Under the pieces are notes generated by a model, which was given only the letters and a program-made list of their open reading frames with translations, did no database searches and was not told the origin of the DNA. 64,000 nt of DNA from Campanula takesimana (Eukaryota > Streptophyta > Magnoliopsida > Asterales > Campanulaceae), in the NCBI GenBank assembly GCA_026119855.1, contig JAOWBW010000105.1, positions 1,488,001 through 1,552,000 of the forward strand, given 5' to 3'. Below, piece by piece: positions 46,258 through 57,364 of this stretch. How positions within the stretch are numbered: position 1 is the stretch's first letter; each line of letters begins with the position of its first letter. Made by a program: the position numbers and the translations under genes.

Positions 46258-46266
46258 TATCTTTAT

Positions 46267-46448
46267 GAATAATACTATGGCGACAAAAAAGTCACAAAAA
46301 CTTGCTCACAAAATTCTAGGTGTAAAGATTTTATTGGTGTTTCTAATTAGAGTGTGGCGGGTCCATTATCGATTCAACCAATAAAATATCGTCACCTCAT
46401 GTTGTAAGCAAGATTTTGTGACTTTATTTTGTGCCCCTAGCATTGCTC
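46267..46448. mobile_element. 182-bp Mutator-type MITE, copy 2
   Basis: A perfect 9-bp repeat TATCTTTAT flanks it (46258-46266 and 46449-46457). It begins GAATAATACTATGGCGAC and ends GTGCCCCTAGCATTGCTC. The centre has GGCGGGTCCATTATCGAT. Nearly the same length as the copies at 13321 and 49257. Confidence 0.93.
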
Positions 46449-47041
46449 TATCTTTATTGACAAAATCTATGTTTTAGATTATTCAATTTTGAACATCAAA
46501 TTTAGAACAATAATTTGAATGTTAAAATTTCGCTATTTTTGTTCAATTGAAAAATAAAGTTTGAAGCTGAATTATCAGACATAATCTAAAAATGAATGCC
46601 GCTTCAAATGAAGATATATTGTAAAGGGAGAATATGTTAACGAGGTGTTTCGCGAAACTTTTCATTACGAATCGCGAAACTTTTCATTAAAAAGTAAATT
46701 ATCATTATAATTTACCGAAAGGAAAAATCATGGGTGTCCCAGCTGAGGGTCCATTCTTTTCTTTGTTAAGATGTGAAAAATAGCGTTGGCATTCTTTATA
46801 ATTAACATGCATGCATATTTTACCAATAATTGTTCATCATTTTAATTTTGGCATGCGTTTTACGTCATATAAAAAGGGAAAAGAAAGGCTTTTGCATGGT
46901 AATTATTCATCGAAATTACATTTGGTCTAGCTGTGTTTATATATGCGATTTTACGCACGCGTATGCATGATTATTTTTAAATATTATCTTACAAATCCAT
47001 TTCAATAAGAACCATGCACATTTGCATACATCTTCTTAATA

Positions 47042-47207
47042 CTCCCTCCGTCCCAAAATGATCTTCGCGTTTGACTATTCAAACTTTTTAAGGATGTGAA
47101 CACTTGCTTCAATAGCCATGCTTTGTTTAAGCCTAAAATGTAGAAATGTGAAGAATATTTTGGGACAATGAGAAATGGCAAATGAGAACATTTTGGGACG
47201 GAGGGAG
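47042..47207. mobile_element. Stowaway-type MITE
   Basis: Ends CTCCCTCCGTCCCAAAATGATC and ACATTTTGGGACGGAGGGAG with TA flanks on both sides. Related to 41472. Confidence 0.9.
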
Positions 47208-48310
47208 TATTACAATGCTAATTTGGTATAGGTATTGGTTTTCAAGTATGAGACTACATTTCAGTTTAAAAAAATGAGACTATAACTTAAAAACTTTGTG
47301 ATCTATGAGATATTTAAATCACTTTTATCGTTGAATCAATATAAAAATAGTTGGGGGTGATATAATGATACTTGAATATTTTAAGAGTGATTTACTCAAG
47401 TGTATTTGAAAAACGATTTGGATTTCCTCATGCGATTGTTAGCTCCAGTGAGCTCTAACTGACGGCTCTGATTTTGACCCTTCACTCTATACTTTTTACT
47501 CTAGAGACGAGATGTTTTTGAGTTCGACAGGTTCCACAAATTTTAAATCAATCTCATATACACACAAATAAGATAATGTGATCAAATCAAAACAACAAGG
47601 AGCTAAGCATTGAAGAAATTTTTGGAACAATTTCTGGTCCATATGTTGGTCAAAGTTAGAGAGGGGTGAATATAATTAGTCAAACTCACGAGGGGATACT
47701 TAACTACAAACTATTGTCACCATCAATGACAGAATAAAACTTTGCTATCCCTCATTTCATGGCCAAAAGACTACGTATAGAGCCCACAACCCACCCACCC
47801 CCCCCCCCCCCCCAACTCGACTGCATTGCAGTAGGGTTTTTTTTAACGATGTCCACGCCAGAAGGAGACGGGGAGAGGGATCGATTGCATTACATTTATA
47901 ATCCTTTTTAAACAAAAGAAAACTAATTTATAGCTTAATTTGAAACTAAACTCTTATGATATACAAATATTTTGAAATGAGATTCTTGTTTGTGTTTTTT
48001 TTTTTTTTTTTACTTGTCTAACTGTTGGTTGGTGAAAAATATTACTGTAATTGTATCATTATTTGGATATTCCTCGTTATCCATGATTCAAACTAGATTT
48101 CTTGACTAATAATTGCATGGAAAATTTACCCAAAAAGGCAACTTTATCCCACGTAATTTACTTATAATGCTTGTACTAAGTGCATTAGAAGTTGCACCTT
48201 GGTGTGTGAAAAGATATCACTCGCAGTCGCAGTGGCCCATTTCTGCTCCCTAAAAGCATCCTTATTTATATTCTGAACTTAATTAATCATGTGTCTAATG
48301 TTAAATTAGA
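47208..48310. other. gene-free stretch
   Basis: AT-rich with C (about 47799-47813) and T (about 47997-48011) runs. No gene or intact element recognised. Confidence 0.6.
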
Positions 48311-48317
48311 GTGATAC

Positions 48318-48590
48318 GCTCTTCCTTCCAAAGAAGTTGCAACATTTTGCCATTTAAGATATTTCACAAAAGTTGCAACAATCCAAAAATAGAAGCTTTT
48401 TATTACTTTTATAACCATCCACTAATTCTCTCTCTTCCTCTCAACCTCTCATTATTCTCCACGCATTCTCTTTCTACCCCCACTAATTCTCTCTCTTCCT
48501 CTCAACCCCTCATTATTCTCCACGCATTCTCTTTCTACCCCCACTAATTCTCTCTCTTCCTCTCTACCTTTCGTTCTTAATATAATATTA
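48318..48590. repeat. Stowaway half with 61-bp internal tandem repeat
   Basis: A degraded left end (CTCTTCCTTCCAAAGAAGTTGC) and body like the 9951 subfamily. It is followed by about 2.5 copies of a 61-bp unit starting ACTAATTCTCTCTCTTCC (48421, 48482, 48543). No right terminus. Confidence 0.75.
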
Positions 48591-49256
48591 CCGTCGGTCC
48601 AAAGCAAACGTAATCATCAAAATTGAAAAATGAAAAATTAAAATGACTTGACAAGCAATAACAATGAACTAGCTCCGACCCATCACAATAGACATCATTC
48701 TCTCTTTTCATTTCTTTTTCTGAAATCTTTCTCTAAATCCCATGCACTAACGCTGTACATTTTCTAAGTTTTTGTATGCCAAGGTGCTTTTAGATTCCAT
48801 AAAAAAAGAAATTTATAAGGAATTTTTGTAAAGGTAATAAAATTTTCTTCATCATTATCATTCGAATTTGCAACCACATAGTGTTTCCTCTATCACTTTT
48901 TTTAAAAAAATAAAAAATAAAAAATAAAAATAAAAATCGGTCTCATTTTATATAAAATGATACATATTCAATCAAATAGTGAAATGTTAGATTATTCACT
49001 AAATGCAGAAGCAAAGTTAAAATCCTCAACACTGCCCACATCTTATATGTGATTCAATAGTTTACATATTTTAACGAATCCACAATATTATATCACCTTT
49101 AATAAGTATAAGTCGCTAAATCACTTTTTTTTTTTTTTTTCTGAACAAAAGTCGCTAAATCACTTTTAAAGTACATATTATTGTGATACATATTATTAAG
49201 CACAAAAATGATAAGTAATACTTCTGTCTAAAAAAAATCCTGTTTGTTTTAAATAT

Positions 49257-49438
49257 GAATAATACTAGGGGCATAAAAATATCACAAAATCTTGCTCACA
49301 AAATCATAGGTGTAATGATTTTATTGGTGTTTTTAAGTAGAGTGTGGCGGGTCCATTATCGATGCAACCAATAAAATATCGCCACCTCATTTTGTGAGCA
49401 AGATTTTGTGAGCTTATTTTGTGCCCCTAACATTGCTC
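49257..49438. mobile_element. 182-bp Mutator-type MITE, copy 3
   Basis: A perfect 9-bp repeat TTTAAATAT flanks it (49248-49256 and 49439-49447). It begins GAATAATACTAGGGGCATAA and ends GTGCCCCTAACATTGCTC. About 660 bp upstream of the MOL1-like ATG. Confidence 0.93.
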
Positions 49439-49552
49439 TTTAAATATTAGTTTTCTATTACAAATATTAAAGCTTTATCATATTATTTAAAATATACTAT
49501 AAATAACAAATGGGAGTATCAATTTGAGACGGATTGGTTAGGAAAGATTATA

Positions 49553-49965
49553 CTCTCTTCGTCTCAGTTTAAGGTTCTTACTTTCTTTTTTTGGTATGTC
49601 TCAGTTTAAGGTTTTTAGTTGCTTAATTCCTTAAATAACAAAGTATGAATCGTATTTTGGACAATCTTGTCCGCATAAAGATCATATATTACAAAAATAC
49701 CATCACTCAATCACTCACCCATTTAATTTTCACCCACTTGTTTTATGAATTGACAATTATATCATTAACACACTACTATTGTTGATTCAAACTTGCATTG
49801 ATTTCTTAATAAGCATGTAAAGTCAAACTAAGAATTTTAAACCGACCCACATGTTTTATGAATAGACAATTATATCACTACTATTATTGATTGAAATTTG
49901 CATTGGTTTTTTAATAAATATGTAAAGTAAAACTAAGAACTTTCAACCGGGATGGATTGAAGGAG
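49553..49965. mobile_element. Stowaway-type MITE with internal duplication
   Basis: Left end CTCTCTTCGTCTCAGTTTAAGG; right end CGGGATGGATTGAAGGAG. A block of about 110 bp (ATTTGCATTG..TAATAA.. TGTAAAGT.AAACTAAGAA) occurs twice. It ends 134 bp before the MOL1-like start codon, so it forms part of that promoter. Confidence 0.7.
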
Positions 49966-50098
49966 TACTAGCTCGATGGAACAGTTGCAAATCATTTTGA
50001 AAAGGGACAAGTATTTAATGGATACCAAAAGCAGGTGACTACATTTGTCCCTGTTTCCTTCTCTACTCCACCTTGACTCTCTGCTCTCTACAATCCCA

Positions 50099-52662
50099 AT
50101 GGAGTTTCCCTTCTTCAAACTCCTCACTCTCTTCACCATCTTCATCTTCATCTCTGTAAATTCCGCCATTGATCCCATTTCTGAAGCTCTCTTGACCTTA
50201 AAATCCGAGCTCAAAGATGAATCCAACTCATTGACTGATTGGTCCATCCCTCAAGGACAACAAATCCCACCTCAAAAAATTCAAGCTTGTTCTTGGTCAG
50301 GTATCATTTGCAGCAAAAATTCCACCATAATCACAGGTTTAGACCTCTCCATGAAAAATCTTGGTGGGTTTTTTTCAGAAAATAGTTTCAGTTTCTTGAT
50401 TGATCTTGTTGATCTCAACATAAGTCACAATTCTTTTTCTGGAAACCTCCCTTTTGGAATCTTCAATCTTTCCAAGCTAACAAGTTTGGACATTAGTAGA
50501 AACAACTTTTCTGGCACTTTTCCAAGAGGAATTTCAAATTTGCAAAACCTTGTTGTTCTTGATGCTTTCAGTAATAGCTTTTCTGGGTTTTTACCAGTTG
50601 ATGTTTCTGAAATTCCCACCCTCAAAGTTCTCAACTTTGCTGGAAGTTACTTTAATGGGTCAATTCCAGCTCAATATGGCTTGTTTCAAAGGCTTGAGTT
50701 CATTCATTTGGCTGGAAATTATCTTTCTGGGAATCTTCCACCTGAATTTGGGAATCTTAAAACAGTTTCCCACATGGAGATTGGGTATAATTCATACCAA
50801 GGAACCATTCCATGGCAATTTGGTAATATGGGTGAGCTTCAATATCTTGACATTGCTGGTGCAAATCTTTCTGGTTCAATCCCAACTTCACTCACCAATC
50901 TCTCAAAGCTTCACACCCTTTTCCTCTTTCGAAATCGTCTTTCCGGGTCGATTCCAAATGGGTTTGGAAAGATTTATCCTCTTGAATATTTTGATCTTTC
51001 TGATAATTTGCTCACTGGCCCAATTCCTGATAGTTTTTCAGACCTCAAGAATCTGAAATTGCTCAGTCTTATGTATAATGAGATGGATGGCCCTGTTCCT
51101 CAAGGTTTAGCAAAGCTTCCTAATTTAGAATCCCTTTTGATTTGGAGCAATTTCTTTTCTGGATCACTTCCAAATGATTTGGGAAAATACTCAAAGCTAA
51201 AATGGGTTGATGTTTCCACCAATAACTTGGTTGGTGCTATCCCCCCTGATATTTGTTCTGGTGGGGTGTTATCAAAATTGATGCTGTTTTCGAATAATTT
51301 TTCGGGTGGATTGCCTCCTTCTCTGTCCAACTGTTCTTCACTCGTCCGTGTTCGAATCGAAGATAATTCATTTACAGGTGAGATTCCTTTGAAATTTAGT
51401 AGTCTTCCTGATATATCCTATGTAGACATGTCTAGAAATATGTTTACTGGTGGAATTCCTGATGATATATTTCAAGCTCCAAATCTTCAGTATTTTAATG
51501 TTTCTAATAACATAAATCTTGGAGGCATAATACCAGAAAAGACATGGACTTTGCCTGCCATTCAGAATTTTTCTGCATTTTCTTGCAATATTTCTGGCAG
51601 TATCCCTCGATTCGAGTTTTGTAAATCTTTATCTGTTCTAGAGTTGCACAAGAACCAGTTATCAGGAATTTTCCCAGAAAGTGTATCCAAATGCACTAGT
51701 CTTGAGAAAATTAACTTAGCTCAAAATCACTTGTCTGGTCAAATCCCCTTGAAGCTAGGAAACTCAACAAGATTAAAAGTATTCAATATTTCATTCAACG
51801 ACTTTTCCGGTTTAATCCCCACGGAGAAGGCTTTTCGATCAATGGACATTAGTTCATTCTTTGGAAACCCGAAGCTGTGTGGACCCCCCTTGAGACCTTG
51901 TCATCATGAAAGCAGAATTCCGGAGGGAATGGAATGGGGAAGTAGAAAGACTCAAAAGCTTGCTTGGGTTTTAATCCTCTGTGCAGTAGTAGTTTTATTA
52001 ATCACAGTTTCAGTGTTTGGGATTCTTTACTTTCAAAGGCGAAAAGGGCAGAAATGGAAACTAGTTTCCTTTAACGCCCTTCCTCCGTGCACAGCAAATG
52101 ATGTTTTGAGAAGTTTAGATTCGAATGAAGTCGAGTTTGAATCAGTTAAAGCCGTTTTGCCTACTGGAATGACAATTTTGGTGAAGAAAATCGACTGGGA
52201 AACAAAGTCAATGAGTAAAATGATTGACTTCATCAATCAACTTGGGCACGTGAGGCACGAGAATGTGGTTAGATTGTTGGGATTCTGCTATAATAAGGAT
52301 GTCGCTTATTTATTGTATGATTATTTGCCTAATGGGACTCTATTCGAGAAGATTGGAGATAAGAGAGATTGGGCAGAAAAATGCAGAATCATGATCGCGA
52401 TTGCAAAGGGATTATGCTCTCTTCATTATGATTATCATCCCGGGATTGTCCATGGAGATCTTAAGACGAGCAATGTTTTGTTTGATGAAAATATGGAACC
52501 ACATTTAGCCGAATATGGGATCAAATCTCTTGTTCAGCTGAATAATAGTCAGTGTCAGTCCATTTCAACACTTTCCATGATGGAATCAGGTACTCTTCGT
52601 ACGTTCAATAATATATCTATACATACATAAATATACATATATATACATAAATACATACATAC

Positions 52663-52693
<31 letters not shown>

Positions 52694-53304
52694 TACATAG
52701 GTAGGTGCTCAAATGAGAACCTAAATATCGTGAAAACCGTGAGAAACTTAATGTATCCAAGTGCACATTGGATACATTAGTTTTTACCTAATGTATCCAA
52801 TGATGTATCCAAGTCAAGTAATGTATCCAATGACGTATCCAAGTGAACCATTGGATACATTAGTTTTTTACCTAATGTATGCAAGTTCTCACGGTTCTCA
52901 CGATATTTAGGTTCTCATATGAGCACGACCCTATATACATATATATATATATATATATATAAAGATGCTGGTAAGAGATTTGAGTTGATGGTGCAGGAGA
53001 CTTGGACGATACGTTTCAGAAGGAAATTTATGAGGATATATACAACTTTGGGGGGCTGGTTGTGGAAATCTTAACGAACGGGAGGTTGAAACACGTAGAA
53101 GGGAAGATTGAGAGCAAAGCAAAGGAGTCGCTTTTGGAAGACATTTACGATGATAACGAAGTGGCTTCTTCTTCAAAGTCTTTCCAAGAAGAGATAAAAC
53201 TGGTTCTTGAAGTTGCTCTTTGTTGCACTGCTAGTTGCTCCTCTGATAGACCATCCATGAAAGAGGTTCTGAAGCTTCTATCAGACCTGAAACCACAAAG
53301 CTAA
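50099..53304 (+). CDS. MOL1: MOL1-like LRR receptor-like kinase (atypical kinase), 932 aa
   Basis: Exon 1 is 50099-52589 and exon 2 is 52997-53304, joined across a GT-AG phase-1 intron. The start is the ATG at 50099: it begins a hydrophobic signal peptide (about residues 1-24), and no in-frame ATG lies upstream in the open frame. The order is signal peptide, LRR N-cap (CSWSGIIC), about 20 LRRs to about residue 590, C-cap, a transmembrane helix at about 621-645, and a kinase-like domain. Phrases such as DPISEALLTLKSEL, MEIGYN.YQG, LLYDYLPNG and EPHLAEYG match Arabidopsis MOL1 (At5g51350), a cambium-expressed relative of TDR/PXY, as I recall that family. The kinase lacks a glycine loop, has HGD (785-787) instead of HRD, and EYG (805-807) instead of DFG; a VKK lysine pair is at 696-697. 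A pseudokinase is likely. The 407-bp intron carries a MITE. Confidence 0.93.
52610..52698. repeat. ATAC/CA-rich microsatellite in the MOL1-like intron
   Basis: Degenerate (ATAC)n and (CA)n run directly before the MITE; a (TA)n tract follows the MITE at 52934-52960. Confidence 0.85.
52699..52936. mobile_element. GATACATT-type MITE, copy D, in the MOL1-like intron
   Basis: Ends TAGGTGCTCAAATGAGAACC and GGTTCTCATATGAGCACGACC. The body CTAAATATCGTGA.AACCGTGAGAA with TGGATACATTAG modules matches copy C at 44961. It is the main content of the only intron and leaves both splice sites intact. Confidence 0.85.
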
Positions 53305-53775
53305 TGATCATGGCTTTACATATTAGTACTAAGATTAGTATACATTAAGCAGCGATTAGCGAATAATACTATGGGTTTGGTCTTTTTATAATTTGTTGAA
53401 TATAAAGAATGTTTTTTGATGTAAAATACTGTTAATGGAGTTTATGGATTCTTAAAAAAATTCTGCATCTTTCTTAATGAGTACTACCTCGTTTTTTTTT
53501 ACCAAGAACAAAAATGGAAATTTATTTTGGGACAACGGAGCATCATTTTTTCTCCCATTTCTTTTTAGTATTGAAATTTGAAAGCAATGTATGGATCATT
53601 CTAAAAGAAAATATACACTTTTTATTCAATGATTTATTCTGAGTTTGATCTTTTATATCTTAAAGCACTTAAAAGGAGAATGAGAGAATACACAAAGATT
53701 TGAACTTTATAAAAGAAGTTGTAGGTCCAATTCTCAACATATTCTGGATAGAATTTGGATTGGAATTAAAAATGA
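53305..53775. other. 3' flank of the MOL1-like gene
   Basis: Presumed 3' UTR; no gene or element recognised. Confidence 0.55.
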
Positions 53776-53784
53776 GTGTAAGAA

Positions 53785-54520
53785 CACAAAATCTTGTAAA
53801 AAACGTGTTTTATACTAACTGTGTGTAAAACGTGTTTTTCAAATAACGGCTTAAGAGGGATTAAAAGACGCGGTGGCAATTTTGAAAATAAGTGGAACTC
53901 ATGAAAATCTCAGCAGGCACATTTTAAAACAAGAGGAGGCATTTTTCAATACTTCACAACAGACATATTTTAACTCTAGAGGAGACACTTTTTTAGAGCA
54001 TGCATGTTTTAACTCTAGAGGAGGCACTTTTTTTTAACTTTTAACAGTGCCTTTTTTGAGAAAAAATAAGTGCCTGCTCTAGTTAAAAAATGTGCCTCCT
54101 GCAGTTTCAAAACATGCCTACTCCAGTTTCAAAACATGCCTCCTGAGATTTTTTTGAACTTTTAACATTGTCTTTTTTAAAGAAAACAAATGTCTGCTCT
54201 AGTTTAAAAATGTGCCTCCTGCAGTATGAAAATATGCCTCCTCCAGTTTTAAAACATGCTTGCTTTAAAATTTAGAAGTGCCTCTTTGAAAAAAACGCCT
54301 GTTATAGTTTTACAAAGTGCCTGATGTGGAGTTTCAAAAATATGCCTCCTTCAGTTTCATAATATGCCTCCTGCAGTTTTAAAATATGCCTCCTGAGATT
54401 TCATAAGTTTCAAATATTTACACTTATGCCACCGCGTCTCTTAAACCCTACTTGCCGTTATTAATAAAACACGTTTTACACTAAGCCTAGTGTAAAACGC
54501 GTTTTACAAGAGACTTACTC
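53785..54520. mobile_element. MULE-like TIR element with GTGCCTCCT repeats
   Basis: A perfect 9-bp repeat GTGTAAGAA flanks it (53776-53784 and 54521-54529). The inverted arms of about 90 bp share TTGTAAAA.ACG.GTTTTA, AAAACGTGTTTT and GACGCGGTGGC. The inside is an irregular array of about 50-bp units around TGCCTCCTGCAGTTT.AAAA, in one orientation then the other (AGAGGAGGCACTTTT). No coding capacity. Confidence 0.88.
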
Positions 54521-54789
54521 GTGTAAGAAATCTAGGCCTGAGTTTAGAAATTACTTAATTGAAGATTGAACTTTTTAGCAGTAACATGCAATCAATTGAC
54601 TAGCTTAATGTTTAATTAAAAATAAATTTAAGCAACTAAGATTAATTGCCAGAACATAAAGTAGCGGGACACTCCATAAAATTTGAAAGCTCATCCCAAG
54701 TTTTGATTAGATTTCTAAATGTTCTCAAATTCCTCATGTTATAAGTTAAGACTTTTAATCATAATTTCATATGTAAGCATCATTAAAAG

Positions 54790-55370
54790 TGTAAACCTCC
54801 AGAAAAACGTGTTTTACACTCTTCATAGTGTATAACGTATTTTTCATATGCGAAGTGACATTTTTGTAAATAAGCGGAACGTTTTTACAAAGCGCGGTGA
54901 CATTGTTGTAAATAACTGGAACTCATAAAAACTCAATAGGCACTTTTCGATACTGTAATAGACATTTTTCAATACTACAGTATACACTTTTTAATACTAG
55001 AGCATGCACTTGTTTTGGAACTTGTAAAAACTAACGTGACACTTGTTGAGTCTGTAAGAGGCATGCTTCAATACTACAATAGACAGTTTTTAACACTAGG
55101 ACAGACAATTGTTAACACTATAACCAACAATCCTTACACTACCACTAAATGTCTGTTTAAATGTTTATAAGTGTCGATTTGAATGTTTTAAAAGTGATGT
55201 ATGAAAACAGACACTTTATAACTCTAGAACAGGCATATGATAAAATTAGATGAGGCAATTACGAAAAACCGGTTTTTCCAACTCTTAGTGTAGACCGCTC
55301 AAAATAAAAATATAAGTAAAACTACGTTCTACAACGCTACTGTAGAAACCGTTTTATATAAGAATGACTT
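54790..55370. mobile_element. diverged relative of the preceding element
   Basis: AAACGTGTTTTACACTCTTCATAG near the left and AACCGTTTTATATAAG near the right recall the arms of the element at 53785. Inside are ATAGACATTTTTCAATACTA-like units. No clear target duplication; limits approximate. Confidence 0.5.
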
Positions 55371-55425
55371 TTTTACTTCCTCGTCTTAAAATAACTTAAA
55401 ATAATGGCTAATAAAATATTTGTAA

Positions 55426-56347
55426 TCTATCTATATATATAATATAGGAGAGTTTTTATGAGATCCCACAATAAGCCACGTGGATTTATGACGTGGAATT
55501 CCATGTGGCATCATCTGATTGGTTTATCTAGACATCTTGATTTTTTTTAGAATAATTCAAAATTCAAAATTTGAAATTTCCTAATACTCCCTCTGTCCCA
55601 CCCGACTTAGGATTCTTGGTCAAGCAATTTATACTTTGACCAACAATTTGAACAAAAACAATTATCTTAATGGAAATCTAAAAATAGTTATTTAGTTTAT
55701 TATTAATCGTGATACAATAACAAGTTTTAAATTTTTATTAGCATCATTATATTTCTTCAAATATTTGGTCAAAGTATAAATTGTTTGACCAAGAATCCTA
55801 AGTCAGGTGGGATGGAGGGAGTATATATTAGTAAATTTAACATTTAAAGTTTTAAATTTCCTAGAATATAGCATCAAAATTAAAAATTATTTTAAAGAAA
55901 TTAGATATGTATTAATTACTTTTTTTAATATGTATGATAAGTCCAAAACTTCAACATTCTGAGAAAAAATGGACTAATAAATTACGAAATATAATATTAA
56001 GGCCACTCAATTTGATTAACCTATAAGAAATTATGCAAAAATTTAAGGCGCAATACAGGTTTGATGAAATTAGTAAATATTGTTAGCTAAGCGTAAATAA
56101 TCTGCAACATATAACACAACGTTAATATTTTTGTTCAATTTTCAATGAAAATTTCACAATGATGGAAATTTTACCATCGAAATACAAGTGTTTAAGGACA
56201 TAGTTGCGAAACATTGGCTTTAGAGCTTACATGAATATAATCCTTAAACACATGACTATATTTATGATATTCCAAATTTTAAATACACTTTTTTAATTTT
56301 ATTTATTTCAATATGCCCCGTCGAGTATCGACGGGCTACTAACTAGT
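55426..56347 (+). mobile_element. non-autonomous Helitron, 922 bp
   Basis: It begins TCTATCTATATATATAATA after an A (55425) and ends CTACTAACTAGT before a T (56348), the A|T insertion site of Helitrons. Seven bases before the CTAGT end is a perfect 8-bp stem with a 3-base loop (56317-56335: CCCGTCGA-GTA-TCGACGGG). No Rep/helicase frame. A Stowaway MITE is nested inside (55587-55821). Confidence 0.93.
55587..55821. mobile_element. Stowaway-type MITE nested in the Helitron
   Basis: Ends CTCCCTCTGTCCCACCCGACTTAG and CTAAGTCAGGTGGGATGGAGGGAG with TA flanks. Long inverted arms (GGATTCTTGGTCAA). Same subfamily as 34051-34285. It inserted after the Helitron. Confidence 0.93.
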
Positions 56348-56383
56348 TTGTATATGATCAAAAGCAAATTTAAGTAGCCCCCC

Positions 56384-56827
56384 GGGGCATAGCTGAGTTG
56401 GTAAAGGAGGCAACATTGCTGGGCTTGCAACCCAATGGTGCGGAGTTCGAACCTTGGCACGAGCAACCGTAATGTCTTGGAGAAAGCTCCCTTTAGGCCA
56501 GGAGTATAAGGGGCGTTGCTACCCTGACCATCTCGGGCACATCCCGCAATTTACCGCCGCCAGTCAAATGAGGGGCCAGATGCTGGTGGGCCAGGACTAG
56601 TCCAGCCAAGCTGGGCCGAGCAACCGTAAGTCCGGCGAAGCTGCTTTAGGTCAGGAATATAAGGGGCGTCGCTACCCTGACTATCTCGGGCACATCCCGC
56701 GATTTACCGCCGCCAATCAAATGAGGGGCCAGAGGCTGGTGGCCCATGACTAGTCCAGCCAAGCTGGGCCGAGCAACCGTAAGTCCGGCGAAGCTGGGAA
56801 CCTGGGAATCAAAAAAAAAAAAAAAAA
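56384..56827 (+). mobile_element. tRNA-Ala-derived SINE-like element with tandem body
   Basis: The head (56384-about 56460) is tRNA-like: A-box-like TAGCTGAGTTGG (56390), anticodon-loop-like GGGCTTGCAACCC (anticodon TGC, Ala) and B-box-like GAGTTCGAACC (56443). The 3' acceptor strand does not pair with GGGGCAT, so it is not a working tRNA. The body repeats from GAGCAACCGT at 56461, 56618 and 56771 (about 155-bp units, the third partial) and ends in an A17 tail (56811-56827). Head plus body plus poly(A) is the layout of a SINE. No target duplication seen. Confidence 0.75.
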
Positions 56828-57364
56828 GGTACTTCTCAATACATCATCATTAACTGAGGTAACACATGCAACATTACTTTTTCCCCCATAATATGTGTTT
56901 TTTTAATTTTCTTTGTATGTTAGTACGAAAGAAGGTTGATCAATAATTTTAATTTAACTTAATTGTCTTAATAAAAATTTAAAATTATTATTGATGATGT
57001 TTATAGTAGCGTATCAATAAAAAAAATTATATTTTTTTATAATTAAATTAATTTAAATCTATTATTCAAAGTTTACTCGTATTAACGTATAAAATATAAA
57101 AAGGTCAAATATTAGTAAATATTAGCAGTCTGCAGTATTCATCACTATAAATACTTACAGGTCAACCTTAAATTTTTTTATTTATTTTTTTTAAATCGAG
57201 AGCGTATCAATGTTTCCTCGTTAAAGACGTCATACTTGTCTACCTTCTTCAAACAAAACCCACTTCGCCAAGTTTTCTCAATTCCCTCTCTCTTCACTTT
57301 TCAGTCAACTAAGGTCAAGGCTACTCCGATCACTATATCTCGCCGGACGGCGGTCTCCACCGCC
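56828..57364 (+). promoter_or_regulatory. upstream region of DCL4
   Basis: AT-rich promoter and presumed 5' UTR. A TATA-like ACTATAAATACTT lies at about 57144, followed by the CCACCGCCATGG start context. No element recognised. Confidence 0.5.

Noticed and set aside
49933..50247. 104-aa minus-strand frame at the MOL1-like start
   Set aside because: Antisense shadow of the signal peptide and LRR cap coding sequence.
52590..52996. MITE disrupting the MOL1-like coding sequence
   Set aside because: GT at 52590 and AG at 52996 give a phase-1 intron, and the joined frame continues with expected kinase C-lobe sequence; the gene is intact.
56384..56460. A functional tRNA-Ala (TGC) gene
   Set aside because: The boxes and anticodon loop are recognisable, but the acceptor strands do not pair and a repeated body plus poly(A) follows; better read as a SINE head.
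57236..57364. Upstream extension of DCL4 by 43 codons
   Set aside because: The open frame there has no ATG; the first in-frame ATG is 57365, in good context. A start at 50045 for the MOL1-like gene was rejected for the same reason.
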